Positions 1 to 9,100 of a stretch of DNA of 64,000 nucleotides are shown here, in pieces. Origin of the DNA: Bin87 sp963665395 (GTDB lineage Bacteria; Chloroflexota; Dehalococcoidia; Lucifugimonadales; UBA3495); NCBI GenBank assembly GCA_963665395.2, contig OY762251.1, forward strand, positions 1,240,001 through 1,304,000, written 5' to 3'. The stretch's first letter is position 1. The number at the start of each line of letters is the position of its first letter. The notes beneath the pieces were generated by a model, which saw only the letters and a list, made by a program, of their open reading frames with translations, was not told the origin of the DNA and did no database searches. The position numbers and the translations under genes are program-made.

Positions 1-1267
1 TGATGTCGGTAATGCTGGGGATGTTGACCGTCTGTAGTGGGTAGAACAGGGCAACGTGCATATGGCGGTCGTCCGGCGACTGCTGGAAATTGGCGGAAGC
101 GAAGGACCACATCAGGTTGGGATAGGCCATGTTGAACTCTTCACGGGCCATCTGATCCTGCACGTCTGATTCAATGTCCTTCAGGCCGGCGGGTTCCACC
201 GGCAGGGTGATGACCATGCGCATCACCGAATCGCCTTCCACAAAGCCGTGCTTGGCCAATTGCAGGTCAGTCCGCTTTGGATCCAGGATGTCCCACATCG
301 CGGACTTGATGGCGAAGGGCAACTGCTTGGCGCTATCGTTGACCACCACAATCTCCCGGCCGCGGAAAGGCCCGAACAACCGGGAACCCTGGCGGGTGTC
401 GGCGATGTCCACGCGGCGGTTCAGCACACGAACTCCGAACCAGCCGTTGGAGTAGTCCCCGAAACTGTTGACGGTTTCGGCCATGGACCCGGCGTCAACC
501 TGGTAACGCATACCGGCTTCCATGGAAGCGAGGGCGATGGCAAGTTTGTCGTCAAGCCTCTCGAAATTGAGGGACAGGCTGTTGTCGGTGATCAGGGCCG
601 GATGCCGTTGAATTTCTTCCCGACCCTGGCTATCGTACACCACTCGGGTGCCGATGGTTTCTTCGTAAGCGCCCCAGGTTTCCCGGCGCATATTTTCCTT
701 CAACACCGCTTCGCTGGGAGTCAGCACGATGGGCAGGTAGGTGGCCTCCGGGAAGCGGTCCATGAGCATCCTGTGCAAGACGCCGCCCAGTTTGGCATGA
801 CCGCCGAATCCCAGCCATTCCAGGATGAGCTGCGGCGGCGAACCCACTTCTTCCGCTCGCCGGGCGATGGTATCCACCATACGCTCCATGTCTCTATGGA
901 TGAGACCAAAGAAGTCCTTATAGGCGTTGGGGTCACGGAGGAAGCCGTCAACTTTAGGCAGGAAGCCAGGCACTACTACCGGCAGCTGACCGCCCCGCAC
1001 TCGACGCATCGCCCGGGTTTCCGCATCGATGGAATCGATGGTGCCCTGATTGCAGTCATACATCGTCAGGCTCTGCACCCGATCCAACACTCCCGCTTCA
1101 CCCATCCGCTTTGCCCACCGCCAGCTGCGCTTGTAGCCGGCAGTTCCCACCGCTACCGAAACGATAGGCGGTGGAGTGCCGTCTCGAGACAGGTCATCAT
1201 GGGTACCCAACCGGTGTGGGTTGTTGCGCCGTATGTGAAAGGTGCGATTTTGATTTCTTGGTGGCAT
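1..1267 (-). CDS. Divergent tubulin/FtsZ-like protein A (3' end off the window)
   Basis: The reading frame is open from an ATG at 1267 to the window edge (422 codons, no stop). It is a paralogue of the protein encoded at 1516-2940. Seen in sequence: a beta-strand plus VGTAG loop at residues 40-44, a DCN motif at 71-73, then GFGGHAKLG at 153-161 followed by an amphipathic helix and the stretch RFPEATYLPIVLTPSE. This order resembles the tubulin/FtsZ GTPase fold: the T1 glycine loop, an acidic-N loop, then the GGGTGSG loop followed by a helix and the strand ending in a P. A later LITDNSLSLNFERLDD segment (about 226-240) resembles the N-containing start of tubulin helix H7. The canonical glycine-rich signature is altered, so nucleotide binding is unproven. 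AAGGGGG lies about 12 nt before the start. The tubulin relationship is my pattern inference; the paralogy is clear. Confidence 0.6.
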   Translation of the reverse strand, partial: MPPRNQNRTFHIRRNNPHRLGTHDDLSRDGTPPPIVSVAVGTAGYKRSWRWAKRMGEAGVLDRVQSLTMYDCNQGTIDSIDAETRAMRRVRGGQLPVVVPGFLPKVDGFLRDPNAYKDFFGLIHRDMERMVDTIARRAEEVGSPPQLILEWLGFGGHAKLGGVLHRMLMDRFPEATYLPIVLTPSEAVLKENMRRETWGAYEETIGTRVVYDSQGREEIQRHPALITDNSLSLNFERLDDKLAIALASMEAGMRYQVDAGSMAETVNSFGDYSNGWFGVRVLNRRVDIADTRQGSRLFGPFRGREIVVVNDSAKQLPFAIKSAMWDILDPKRTDLQLAKHGFVEGDSVMRMVITLPVEPAGLKDIESDVQDQMAREEFNMAYPNLMWSFASANFQQSPDDRHMHVALFYPLQTVNIPSITDI

Positions 1268-1387
1268 GGCTGTATCCGACCCCCTTATGCAGTCTGGGCG
1301 GAACTATTCCTGCGGTGGTAGTCCGTTTTAGTCAGGGCGACCCAGTTTCCAGATTAGACAAGGTTTGTTTCGTGAATGATCTATTTT

Positions 1388-1451
1388 TGGTATATTATGT
1401 TAAACATGCCGCACGTCGTTCTTGCATGGCTGTATCACATAAAATATACCA
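1388..1451. promoter_or_regulatory. AT-rich inverted repeat between the two tubulin-like genes
   Basis: An AT-rich island in otherwise GC-rich DNA. The arms TGGTATATTATGT (1388-1400) and ACATAAAATATACCA (1437-1451) are inverted with a small length difference. It lies about 120 bp upstream of the start at 1267 and could hold the promoter/operator for gene A. The 13-base phrase GCATGGCTGTATC occurs here (about 1424) and again over the start codon of gene A (about 1264). The function is inferred. Confidence 0.4.
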
Positions 1452-1486
1452 GATGCGATCAACAGGCGTCAAATGAGTTCCCACGT

Positions 1487-1507
1487 TGCTGATTCTCGGA
1501 ATCAGCA
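1487..1507 (-). terminator. Perfect hairpin after gene B
   Basis: The 9-bp stem TGCTGATTC/GAATCAGCA with a TCG loop lies 9 bases past the stop of the gene ending at 1516. No T-run follows on the minus strand, so this is a candidate terminator or RNA-stabilising hairpin, not a classical intrinsic terminator. Confidence 0.4.
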
Positions 1508-1515
1508 CACCCGGA

Positions 1516-2940
1516 TCAGAAATATCGCACGTTTTGGCGCCAGTCGTCTTCCTCTCCATCCTGATCCTCGTTGCCATCGTCCGCCGGCGCCGGCCGCAGC
1601 GCTGTCGCCGCGCCGGGCAGATGGTAGTACGAGCCGAACCCGGTCTCCACAGATGCCGGCCTCGTCCTTTCCCCCTGAGTAACGTCGGCGCGCAAGATAT
1701 CGATGACCGGGCTCAACTCACCCCGAATGGGATAAATGCGCGTTGCGTGCATATAGGGTTCCTGGGTCAGCCCTTCATTGAACCGGGCGGTGGTGAACGC
1801 AATATCCATGTTGGGAAATCGCTCGAAGATGTTGCTGCGCTGGAGGACTTCGGCGGCATTGGACGCCACCGGCTCCAACTCATCCGCATGAACCGGCAGG
1901 GCAACCACCATCTCCTGGGGAACTTCGCCATGAGTATGCACGCCCTCGGCCAGCTGCGCCGCCGGGTCCAGGGTGGACCAGATAGCGTTCCCCAGGGACA
2001 TGGACAGCTCGTCGTCCGGTCCCAGGGCGGCGTATTCCCGCCACCAGGGAGGGAACCCCAACCACTTGAACTTCCGCGTCACCGGCATCCTGCGCTTCAC
2101 CGTGGCCATCCCCAACCAGCCACCGGAAGCCGGCACCAGCCGGCGGAAGGTGACGCACAGCTGGCTATTGGCGGCGCCGTCGTCTTCTCCGAATTCAGCG
2201 ACCTCGAAACCCGCCAGGCCCGTGGCCAGCCGGACGTCGGCATCTGCGGAACTCCCGGGTGATTGGGTGGTCACCAGGCAATTGGCGCCGCCCAGCAGGT
2301 CTTCGTATTGCTCCCACAGATAGCGCCGCGTCCACTCTTCGGAAGCGTGGTCTTTGGGCAGCATAATGACGGGCAGCATGACGGCGGCGGGGAAGGCGGT
2401 TTGCATCTTCTGGTAGAAGCGCGCGCCCAGAACGGCGTGGCCCGAGAAGCTCATGAACTCGATTATCGCTTCCGGAGCCCGTCCGCAGCGTTCCGAGTGC
2501 AGCATCACCTGGTTGACGATGGTGTCCATGTCGCGTTCCAAGGGACCCTCATATTCCAGAAACTTCTTGGGGTCGCGCATGAACCCATTGGCCAGCGGTA
2601 CATAATTGGGAAACAGCAACTGGATGCCCCCGCTGTTCCTGGTGGCGCCGAATACCTTCCGCATCCGTTTCTGGACGTGGGCTACGGTCACCTCATTGCA
2701 ATCGTAGAACACGGCGGTCTGGATCCGGTCCGCCGCTGACAGCTCGGTCATGCGCTGGCAAAACAGGAGAGCTCGCCTGACGCCAGCCGTGCCAACCCCT
2801 ACTACGACCAAAGAAGGCGGAACGCCATCCACCGGCCGTTCGGCGGTGTGGAGCAGCCGGTGGCCGCGGTTGCGCGCTCTGACGAAAATGGAAGACATGG
2901 GCTGTTGTTTGTTGACGTGAGATATTTCAGCCGACGGCAA
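1516..2940 (-). CDS. Divergent tubulin/FtsZ-like protein B
   Basis: A 474-residue paralogue of the protein encoded immediately downstream (<1-1267). Both share VGTAG (here VGVGTAG at 47-53), a DCN motif (80-82), an RDP element, a GHA-x-LG loop (SFSGHAVLG, 164-172), then FP-x(5)-LP-x(4)-P, and a C-terminal half with a W-S/D-x-LDP and YP element. The series resembles the nucleotide-binding loops of the tubulin/FtsZ fold, but the GGGTGSG loop is degenerate. The last 25 residues are strongly acidic (about 449-465), reminiscent of eukaryotic tubulin tails, although this may be coincidence. The start could also be the ATG at 2898 (residue 15). The two genes are 248 bp apart on the same strand and probably work together. 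No enzyme motif from another family was recognised. Confidence 0.6.
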   Translation of the reverse strand: MPSAEISHVNKQQPMSSIFVRARNRGHRLLHTAERPVDGVPPSLVVVGVGTAGVRRALLFCQRMTELSAADRIQTAVFYDCNEVTVAHVQKRMRKVFGATRNSGGIQLLFPNYVPLANGFMRDPKKFLEYEGPLERDMDTIVNQVMLHSERCGRAPEAIIEFMSFSGHAVLGARFYQKMQTAFPAAVMLPVIMLPKDHASEEWTRRYLWEQYEDLLGGANCLVTTQSPGSSADADVRLATGLAGFEVAEFGEDDGAANSQLCVTFRRLVPASGGWLGMATVKRRMPVTRKFKWLGFPPWWREYAALGPDDELSMSLGNAIWSTLDPAAQLAEGVHTHGEVPQEMVVALPVHADELEPVASNAAEVLQRSNIFERFPNMDIAFTTARFNEGLTQEPYMHATRIYPIRGELSPVIDILRADVTQGERTRPASVETGFGSYYHLPGAATALRPAPADDGNEDQDGEEDDWRQNVRYF

Positions 2941-3030
2941 TCGGGATTGTGAATGCCGTCGGCTACCACCCTAGCCTTGACCGCCCGGAACCGCCAAGAG
3001 GCGTCGCGACGGGTTTGGGCGATTTTAGCG

Positions 3031-3831
3031 TCAGGACTCCGGCTTCAGGAAGGCCAACACCGCGTCCACAAACCCTTCCGGGTCCTCAATCTGAGGAATG
3101 TGCCCCACGCCGGGCATGATGTGCTTGCGGGCGCGGACGATGTTGTTGTGCAGCAGTTCCTCGCCGTCGCGCAGGCGGTCAACCTCTCCGTAGAGCACCA
3201 GGGTCTCCCGGGCGTTCACCCGGGGCAGGCGCGTCATAATATCGTACCACGCCAGCGATTCGTGCAGTTTCTTGACCCAGGCGCCGGCCTGGGCTCGGGT
3301 CCCGTTGTTGGCGTCGATCCATTCCTGCCGGGGTTCGGCGAAGGTGGTCGATTCTTTCGCCTGTTCCATGGTGCGCGGAACGGGCAGGCCATCGTCGTCA
3401 TAGCCGGCGGCCGCCTCGGCGATGCGCTCCGTAGCGGTGCGCGCGTCCCACACCGGCGCGCCCACCAGCACCAGCTTGTCCAGCCGGTCGGGGAAGGAAG
3501 AGGCCATCTCGGTGGCCAGCACCGCGCCCACGGAGTTGCCCACGTAGTGCCCGCGGTGGATGTTCAAAATCTGGCAGGCGTCGTCCAGGGCCTGGGCATA
3601 GTCGGGGATATTGAAGTGACGGGTGGGCTTGTCGGACTCGCCGTGTCCCAGCATATCGAAGGCGTAGCAGGTGTAATGCTGGCTGAAGGCGTCGATCACG
3701 CTGCTCCAGGCCCAGGTGGACGTGCCCAGGGGATGGAGCATGACCAGCGGGTAGCCGGCGCCCTGCTTGACGAAGTGCATATTGCCTTCGCGGGTGGTAA
3801 CGGTGTCGGTAAGGTCGCGCCGCACGAACAT
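3031..3831 (-). CDS. Alpha/beta-fold hydrolase
   Basis: A 266-residue protein with the full alpha/beta-hydrolase arrangement: HPLG oxyanion-region motif (33-36), DMLGHGESD (59-67), nucleophile elbow GNSVG with Ser100, acid Asp218 in GEVDRLRDG, and His244 in GVGHIPQIED. The ATG at 3831 is chosen because AAGGAGG precedes it by 8-9 nt; a longer in-frame start at 3915 has no such site. Such proteins hydrolyse esters, lactones or C-C bonds of ring-cleavage products. The substrate cannot be read from sequence. It is one of three hydrolases of this fold in the window (also 10316 and 14989) that are not close copies of one another. Confidence 0.88.
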   Translation of the reverse strand: MFVRRDLTDTVTTREGNMHFVKQGAGYPLVMLHPLGTSTWAWSSVIDAFSQHYTCYAFDMLGHGESDKPTRHFNIPDYAQALDDACQILNIHRGHYVGNSVGAVLATEMASSFPDRLDKLVLVGAPVWDARTATERIAEAAAGYDDDGLPVPRTMEQAKESTTFAEPRQEWIDANNGTRAQAGAWVKKLHESLAWYDIMTRLPRVNARETLVLYGEVDRLRDGEELLHNNIVRARKHIMPGVGHIPQIEDPEGFVDAVLAFLKPES

Positions 3832-3976
3832 AACGGTGGCCTCCTTGTTGGTTGCCGGTAGCTCAACGGAAAGGCAGCGCCGACCGACCGGGAATGGCCG
3901 GCGCCGTTGCAGCAATGCTACCCATGGGGCCGGGCAATGTCAATGCAGTTCCCCAGCGCACGGGCAATCCGCTCTG

Positions 3977-4726
3977 TCACTGCCCGCGCAGCCGCCGGAG
4001 CTCCGCCTCCAGTTGACCAATGCGGGCTGCTGCGGCCAGGCGCTCGGCTTCGGCAGCGCCGGCCCTGACCTCGGCAGCGCCGGCCCTGGCCTCAGCAGCG
4101 TCGGCCCGCGCCCTTTCGCTGGCGAAGGTGGCGATGTGCAGCCCCGTGGCCGGGTTGTACAACCCCAGCGTTCCGCGCTCCCAGCGCAAATACAGGTTCA
4201 ACGCATCACTGTATCCCTGTAGCGCCTCCGCCGACAACTCGTCTATGGGGATGGCTTCGTACTGGTCGCCCACCAACCTATCCCCGGCCAACCGCGCCCG
4301 GTGGTACTGCCCCGTCTCGTCAAACCGCCAGTATTCTCCAATCCTTATCGCAGCGTAAGCCGCCCGCTTCTCGCCAATGTCAATATGCCCGGTATGGCGG
4401 GATGCTATTTCCAGCACGAAGTCCGGCGGTTTGCCCTGCTCCGAGATGATGTAGCCGTTGTTGGCTTCGTACAGCGCGGGGTTCACGTCAAAGGCCACCA
4501 GCAGGTCGGGGTAGTGGCTGCCGGCCATGTTGCGGGTGGGCCGGACTACTACGTAGCGGTCGGCGGTGACCAAAGTGGTATCGGGGTTGCCCAGGTGTTG
4601 GGCGAGGTGGTGGTGCTGGCCGGTTTCGGAGAGGTGCTTGGAGCTGGTCATCTTGTCGTCAGGATGCTTCTCCGGCGGGTCGGGCAGGCGGAAGGGCGTG
4701 CGGGTTTTGGGCTTGGCGGTGGTCAT
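3977..4726 (-). CDS. Uma2-family (DUF820) putative endonuclease with coiled-coil tail
   Basis: A 249-residue protein. The core (about 50-185) has the Uma2/DUF820 pattern: PDLLVAFDV, a PPDFVLEIAS strand that supplies the acidic residues of a PD-(D/E)XK fold, then EKRAAYAAIRIGEYW and a hydrophobic YLRWERG strand. From about residue 205 an alanine/glutamate-rich repeat (RADAAEARAGAAEVRAGAAE) predicts a coiled coil. Family members are abundant in cyanobacteria and Chloroflexota, often many per genome, and their physiological role is unsettled. A second member lies at 41347-41940. It is followed downstream by the alpha/beta hydrolase and preceded by a decayed gene fragment. Confidence 0.82.
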   Translation of the reverse strand: MTTAKPKTRTPFRLPDPPEKHPDDKMTSSKHLSETGQHHHLAQHLGNPDTTLVTADRYVVVRPTRNMAGSHYPDLLVAFDVNPALYEANNGYIISEQGKPPDFVLEIASRHTGHIDIGEKRAAYAAIRIGEYWRFDETGQYHRARLAGDRLVGDQYEAIPIDELSAEALQGYSDALNLYLRWERGTLGLYNPATGLHIATFASERARADAAEARAGAAEVRAGAAEAERLAAAARIGQLEAELRRLRGQ

Positions 4727-4783
4727 GGCTGCTGCACCTCAACGATAGCGGCGATTGCGCGGCATGGGCCGCATTATACCCGC

Positions 4784-4893
4784 TTACGACGCCGGCGTCG
4801 TGAACGCCGCCGTCGCCGGCCCGTCCGCGCTGTTGCTGCCGCTCTTGCCGTAAGCCTCGCCGGTGTACGAAGCGCTGTCCGTCGTTGCCGTTA
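4784..4893 (-). pseudogene. Fragment of the C-terminus of an FN3-type surface protein
   Basis: Read on the minus strand, this stretch encodes LTATTDSASYTGEAYGKSG followed by NSADGPATAAFTTPAS and a stop. That parallels the last 35 residues of the surface protein ending at 6125 (LTASTTYTYKAYDKANC, then NSADELATATFSTPSS). It starts exactly at the stop codon of the HEPN gene (4891), with no start codon of its own. It looks like the tail of a second copy whose body was lost when the 4891-5684 pair arrived, or a small duplication. Confidence 0.55.
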
Positions 4894-5394
4894 GCGGTCG
4901 CGCAGCAGCGTGATGGTGGCAATGGCGACTCGCTCCGGCTGGGGCAGATTCATGAGCTTTTCGATGGCTTCTTCCGCCTGGGTTAGGCGATGCTCGGCGG
5001 CCTGCCGGTCAAAGACGGTCATAGGGCTGTAGTCCGCCTTAATCCTGGCTCGGTACAGGGAGTTCAAGGCTCCTGCGAAACCTTGGCCGTCCGACGACAG
5101 CGATACGCGGTGGCGTAACAAGTTGCCGACAGCGTGCCCGTGGGAGGAACCCCGATACACTCGCACCCAGGCGTCAACGCCGGCCTGGTCGGTCACGTTT
5201 GGAACCAGGACCGAAGCGTTGCTCTGGCACAGCGCGTCGTAAGCGGCGTAGTAGGCCGTGCTGACTGCCCGGTGGTTGGCGGCCCGGGACTCCGGCTGTT
5301 GGCTGGCTATGCTGCGGCGCGCGCTGGCGATGAGGTCCCGCCAATCCAATGGCACCGGCGCGCTCACGTTGGGAGTTAGGCGCGCGCTGGTCAT
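4891..5394 (-). CDS. HEPN-domain protein
   Basis: A 167-residue, mostly helical protein with the HEPN core signature AVSTAYYAAYDALC (about 42-55) and a C-terminal helix pair (SPMTVFDRQAAEHRLTQAEE). HEPN proteins are commonly RNases in toxin-antitoxin, abortive-infection or CRISPR settings, or partner an MNT nucleotidyltransferase. No clear R-x4-6-H active motif is visible, so RNase activity is uncertain. The start overlaps the stop of the upstream 97-residue gene by 4 nt (5391-5394), indicating translational coupling and a two-gene module. Confidence 0.65.
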   Translation of the reverse strand: MTSARLTPNVSAPVPLDWRDLIASARRSIASQQPESRAANHRAVSTAYYAAYDALCQSNASVLVPNVTDQAGVDAWVRVYRGSSHGHAVGNLLRHRVSLSSDGQGFAGALNSLYRARIKADYSPMTVFDRQAAEHRLTQAEEAIEKLMNLPQPERVAIATITLLRDR

Positions 5395-5684
5395 CCGACC
5401 GTCGTACCTTCCCGCAGGAAGTCGAAGGAGGGCACAGGGTCGAAACCTCGCTCCTCCAGCATATCGCGGATGTCGAATTCGATTTGGGTGAGCCGCCGGC
5501 TGTCTTCACAGGGGTGGAGTCCTTTGAAGATCACGGTCACGTAGCGAATTTCCTCCCCCTCGTAGAAAAATGAACCGGGTTCAGCATCAATGATTTTACA
5601 TTCGCTGGGGAGCCTTTTCTCTAGTTCCGTCCGAATCAAGTCCGGCGCTTCCGCTCGCCAGTCGCTTCCGATAGCCATGACCAT
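5391..5684 (-). CDS. Unknown 97-residue partner of the HEPN protein
   Basis: A small alpha/beta protein with a central strand EIRYVTVIFKGL, a helix LTQIEFDIRDMLEERG and the end PVPSFDFL. No GS-x(9)-DxD nucleotidyltransferase motif is present, so it is not an ordinary MNT antitoxin. The first gene of the pair, it overlaps the HEPN gene by 4 nt. GGAAGGGGGG precedes the ATG at 5684. By position it could be the antitoxin or specificity partner. The family is not recognised. Confidence 0.6.
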   Translation of the reverse strand: MVMAIGSDWRAEAPDLIRTELEKRLPSECKIIDAEPGSFFYEGEEIRYVTVIFKGLHPCEDSRRLTQIEFDIRDMLEERGFDPVPSFDFLREGTTVG

Positions 5685-6124
5685 TGCCCCCCTTCCGTTC
5701 GCTCATGTTTGCCTTCGATGTTATGCGTCCGGCTCTCAACCCGTCAATGAAGCCGATGTTGCGCTGCGTCGGAACGGTGTTCACCGGCGCAACCGCACCA
5801 ATCACCATTCCATAATGATGGCGGATGGCGCCGGAACGTGCCAAATCTATCACTCGGTTGTTTTCAGGAGCAGCGGGATTTACGGCGGGGCGTTGGTTCA
5901 GGGATTCGCAAATCGCCGCTATGCTATTGTGATATGGTTAGGACTTACGCAGTTGGGCGTCGGCTCGCGCTACGAGATTGCCGCGCTGCGCTCGCAATGA
6001 CAGGTTCAAGTGCGTAAGTCCTATCAAGGATTGGGTGGTTCGACAGGTTCGCCATGGGTGGGAGAATGGCCCAATCTTGAAAATCCTCAAATCCCGTACA
6101 TCCTGATGCTGACGACACCCCCGC
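5685..6124. other. Gene-free stretch with one short inverted-repeat element
   Basis: About 440 bp between the 97-residue gene and the surface-protein gene. Apart from the element at 5938-6024 I see no plausible coding frame or RNA here. It may carry the promoter of the minus-strand pair 5684-4891. Confidence 0.5.
5938..6024. repeat. 87-bp MITE-like element, TAGGACTTACGCA termini
   Basis: Inverted ends TTAGGACTTACGCA (5938-5951) and TGCGTAAGTCCTAT (6011-6024), matching at 13 of 14 positions, enclose half of the CATTGCGAGCG-type repeat found throughout the window. No coding capacity. Likely a non-autonomous element. Confidence 0.6.
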
Positions 6125-9100
6125 TTACGACGACGGCGTGCTGAACGTTGCCGTCGCCAGCTCGTCCGCGCTGTTGCAGTTGGCCTTGTCGTAGGCTTTG
6201 TAGGTGTAGGTTGTGCTGGCGGTGAGGCTGCTCAGGCTGGCCGACTTCGTGCCCGCCGCTACGCTTTGGCAGGTGGCGTCGCCGCTGGGCGCGGTGCGCT
6301 GGTACCACCACGTATCGAGGTGGCCGCCCACGTACAGCATGGCGGTGGTTGCCTTGACGTAGTGCGCGCTCAGCTTCGCGCCGGAGTCCATGGAGTAGTA
6401 GGCGTAGATTTTGCTGTCATCTCGGTCCGCAACGTACATCGTAACACCGTCGGACCAGAGGCCGACAGGCTCCTCGTTGACTGTAGCCAATTCATAGTCT
6501 TTGGCGGCGTCGTGGGACTTGTCCGACCTCTTGTAGGCGTACACCTTGCCGTCACTGAAGTCCGGCACCCACATCGTCACGCCGTCCGACCACATACCAT
6601 AGGGAGCATGGTTGCCGGCGTCAGACAGGGTGTTGAAGTCCTCGGATGGAACGCGAGAGGCGTCCGAAAGGTTGTAGGCGTAAAGTTTGCGGTCGGTAAA
6701 GTCCGCCACCCATAGCGTCGTGCCGTCCGACCAGAGGCCGGACGCGTCGTCATTGTCGGCGTGCAGGCTGAAGTCTTTGCTCGCGTCGCGCCCCTTCATG
6801 GCAACGTTGTAGGCGTAGAGCTTATCGCCGCCCAGGTATTTCCCCACCCACATCGTCGTGCCGTCCGACCAGAGGCCAGTTGCTGGATGATTGTCTGCGT
6901 GCAGGGGGAAGTCCTTGCTGTCATCTCTGCTCTTCGTGGCCAAGTCGAATGCCCCGATGCCGGCTTCGTTGATTGGGAACCCCACATACGTCTGTACATA
7001 CATCGTCGCGCCGTCCGACCAGATGCCGAACTGTGAGCTATAGGTATGAAAGTCCTTGCTGCTGTCGTGGGTGCCACGGGTGGTGAACGACACCGAGGCG
7101 ATTTCGTCCGCGCTGTCGCAGCCGGGAACGTCGTATGCCTTGTAGGTGTACACCCCCGCCAGGCCGGTCAGGGCGTCGTTATCCGTGCCGGCGGCTACGC
7201 TGTGGCAGGTGTCGTCGCCGGTGGGGCTGGTGCGTTGGTACCACCACGCGTGGTCATAATTGGACAGCGTGAGCGTGGTCGTGGTTGCGGTTACGCCGGA
7301 CGCGGCAAGGCCGGCGGCCACCGTGGCCGACACGTTGAACTGTATCGCCGCCGCCGCGCGGCCGACCTGGTGGCTGCTCCAGCCGCCGTTGTTGGTCTTG
7401 CGCTGCATCCCGTCCGCGATGCTCCAGCCGGCGCCGTTGCCGGCGACGGTCTGGTCGGCGGAACCCGTAACGTCCAGATCATAGTAGTTGGCGCCGGCCG
7501 AGGCGCCGGTGGCCGATACCACCAGGAAGTACGTCGTGTCGGCGGACAGCCGGCAAACGTTGGCGCAGGTGAAGGTGTGCCGGCCGGCGGCGGCCGGAGC
7601 GTCGCCGGACAGGGTGTAGGTTGCGGACGCCGCCGGGTTGCCGTCGCCGTCGGCCGCGTGGATGGCCGCCGTAAAGCCCGTGGGCGCGCCGGCCAGGGCG
7701 TAGATGTCCAGGGCCACGCTGTGAAGGTTGTAGCCGCTGGCCACGCCGCCGGTGGTGAAAGCGGTAGCGGACGCGTGGTTATTGGCAAAGTATTGGCCGG
7801 TTTCCGCCCCGCGCTCCGGAGCCAGGTCAAGGTTGCTTGCCGTGAGCGGGCGCGGTCGGAAAGGCTCGGCCCGCGCCGAGTAGGTGCGGGGGCCGAAGCT
7901 GTAGTAATTGTCCGATTTGCCGGCCCGCACCGCCACGGTGTAGGGTTTCGAATTGTCGGCGTCAAAGCTGATCCGGGTGGAAGTGTGCTTGTCGGAGACG
8001 AGGTAATAGTTGAACCCCCGCAGGTCGTCGGAGTACTCGATCTGGTACTTGAGGGCGCCGTCAACGGCGGGCCAGGTGGCGATGACGGTTCCGTCGCGGC
8101 GGGTCACCGTGACCGATTCGGGCCCGGGCAGAATGTGGGGCGGCAGCGGCGCCGGGATGGGGGCAGACTCGGCGGAACTGGTCCAGCCGCTCCAGCCGTT
8201 GGCGTTGCCGGCGCTCACACGGACGTAGTAGGTATAACCATTCCAGATGTCGAAGGTGATGCTGTTGGTGGTATGTTCGGCGGCGACCGGCGTCCAGGTG
8301 CGCCCTTTGTCGGCGGTGTAGTTGATATGGTACTTGGTCGCCCCGGTAACGGCCGGCCAATCGGCGGTAAGCGTGCCCTTGCCCCGGAACCCTTCGCCGG
8401 TTCGGGTCAGGGTAACGCTGCCGGGCGCGGCCGGCGGCGAGCCTTGGGCGGTGGTGAATTGTCCTTGCGCCGCGGCCCCGCCGTCGCAGCCGTCAGCCTT
8501 GGCGTAGGCGCTGACGGTGTACTGCGAGTTGGGTTCCAGGCCGGTGATGGTGGTCTGCGAACCCGACACCGGGCCGACGCAGATTCCGCCGTCGCCGTCT
8601 CCGTTGTACGCCGTCGCGCCGTCGCTGCCGTTCTGTACGGCGACCCGGTAGCGCCAAGCGCCGCTGTGGTTGGCGATGGCTACGGTGGCCGTGGTCGCCG
8701 TAATAGCGGTTACCGTGATGGTGGCGGCAGCCCTGGGCGTGGCGGCGGCGAACCAGGGCGGGCCGGATGCGGGCGCGCCGACGCTGGGGCCGTTGGCGTT
8801 GACCGCGCGCAGGTGGTAGCGGTACTCCCGGCCGTTGGCGAGGCCGGCGAAGGTGTGCGACGTGGTGGACGGGCCGCTGTCGGGGATGGCCGTCCAGTCG
8901 CTCCAGCCGCTGAGGTTGCCCGTGGAGGTGGCGTTGTGGTTGACGTTGTACTCGTAGCGGGTGATGGAGGAATCGCCGGGGTCGTTCCAGGACAGGGTAA
9001 TTTCCCCGTCGCCGGCGGTGGCGGCCAGCCCGGTGGGGGCGTCCGGCGCGCTGCCCTGTCCCAGGGCGAGCGACGGCGCGAAAATCAGCGCGACCACGGC

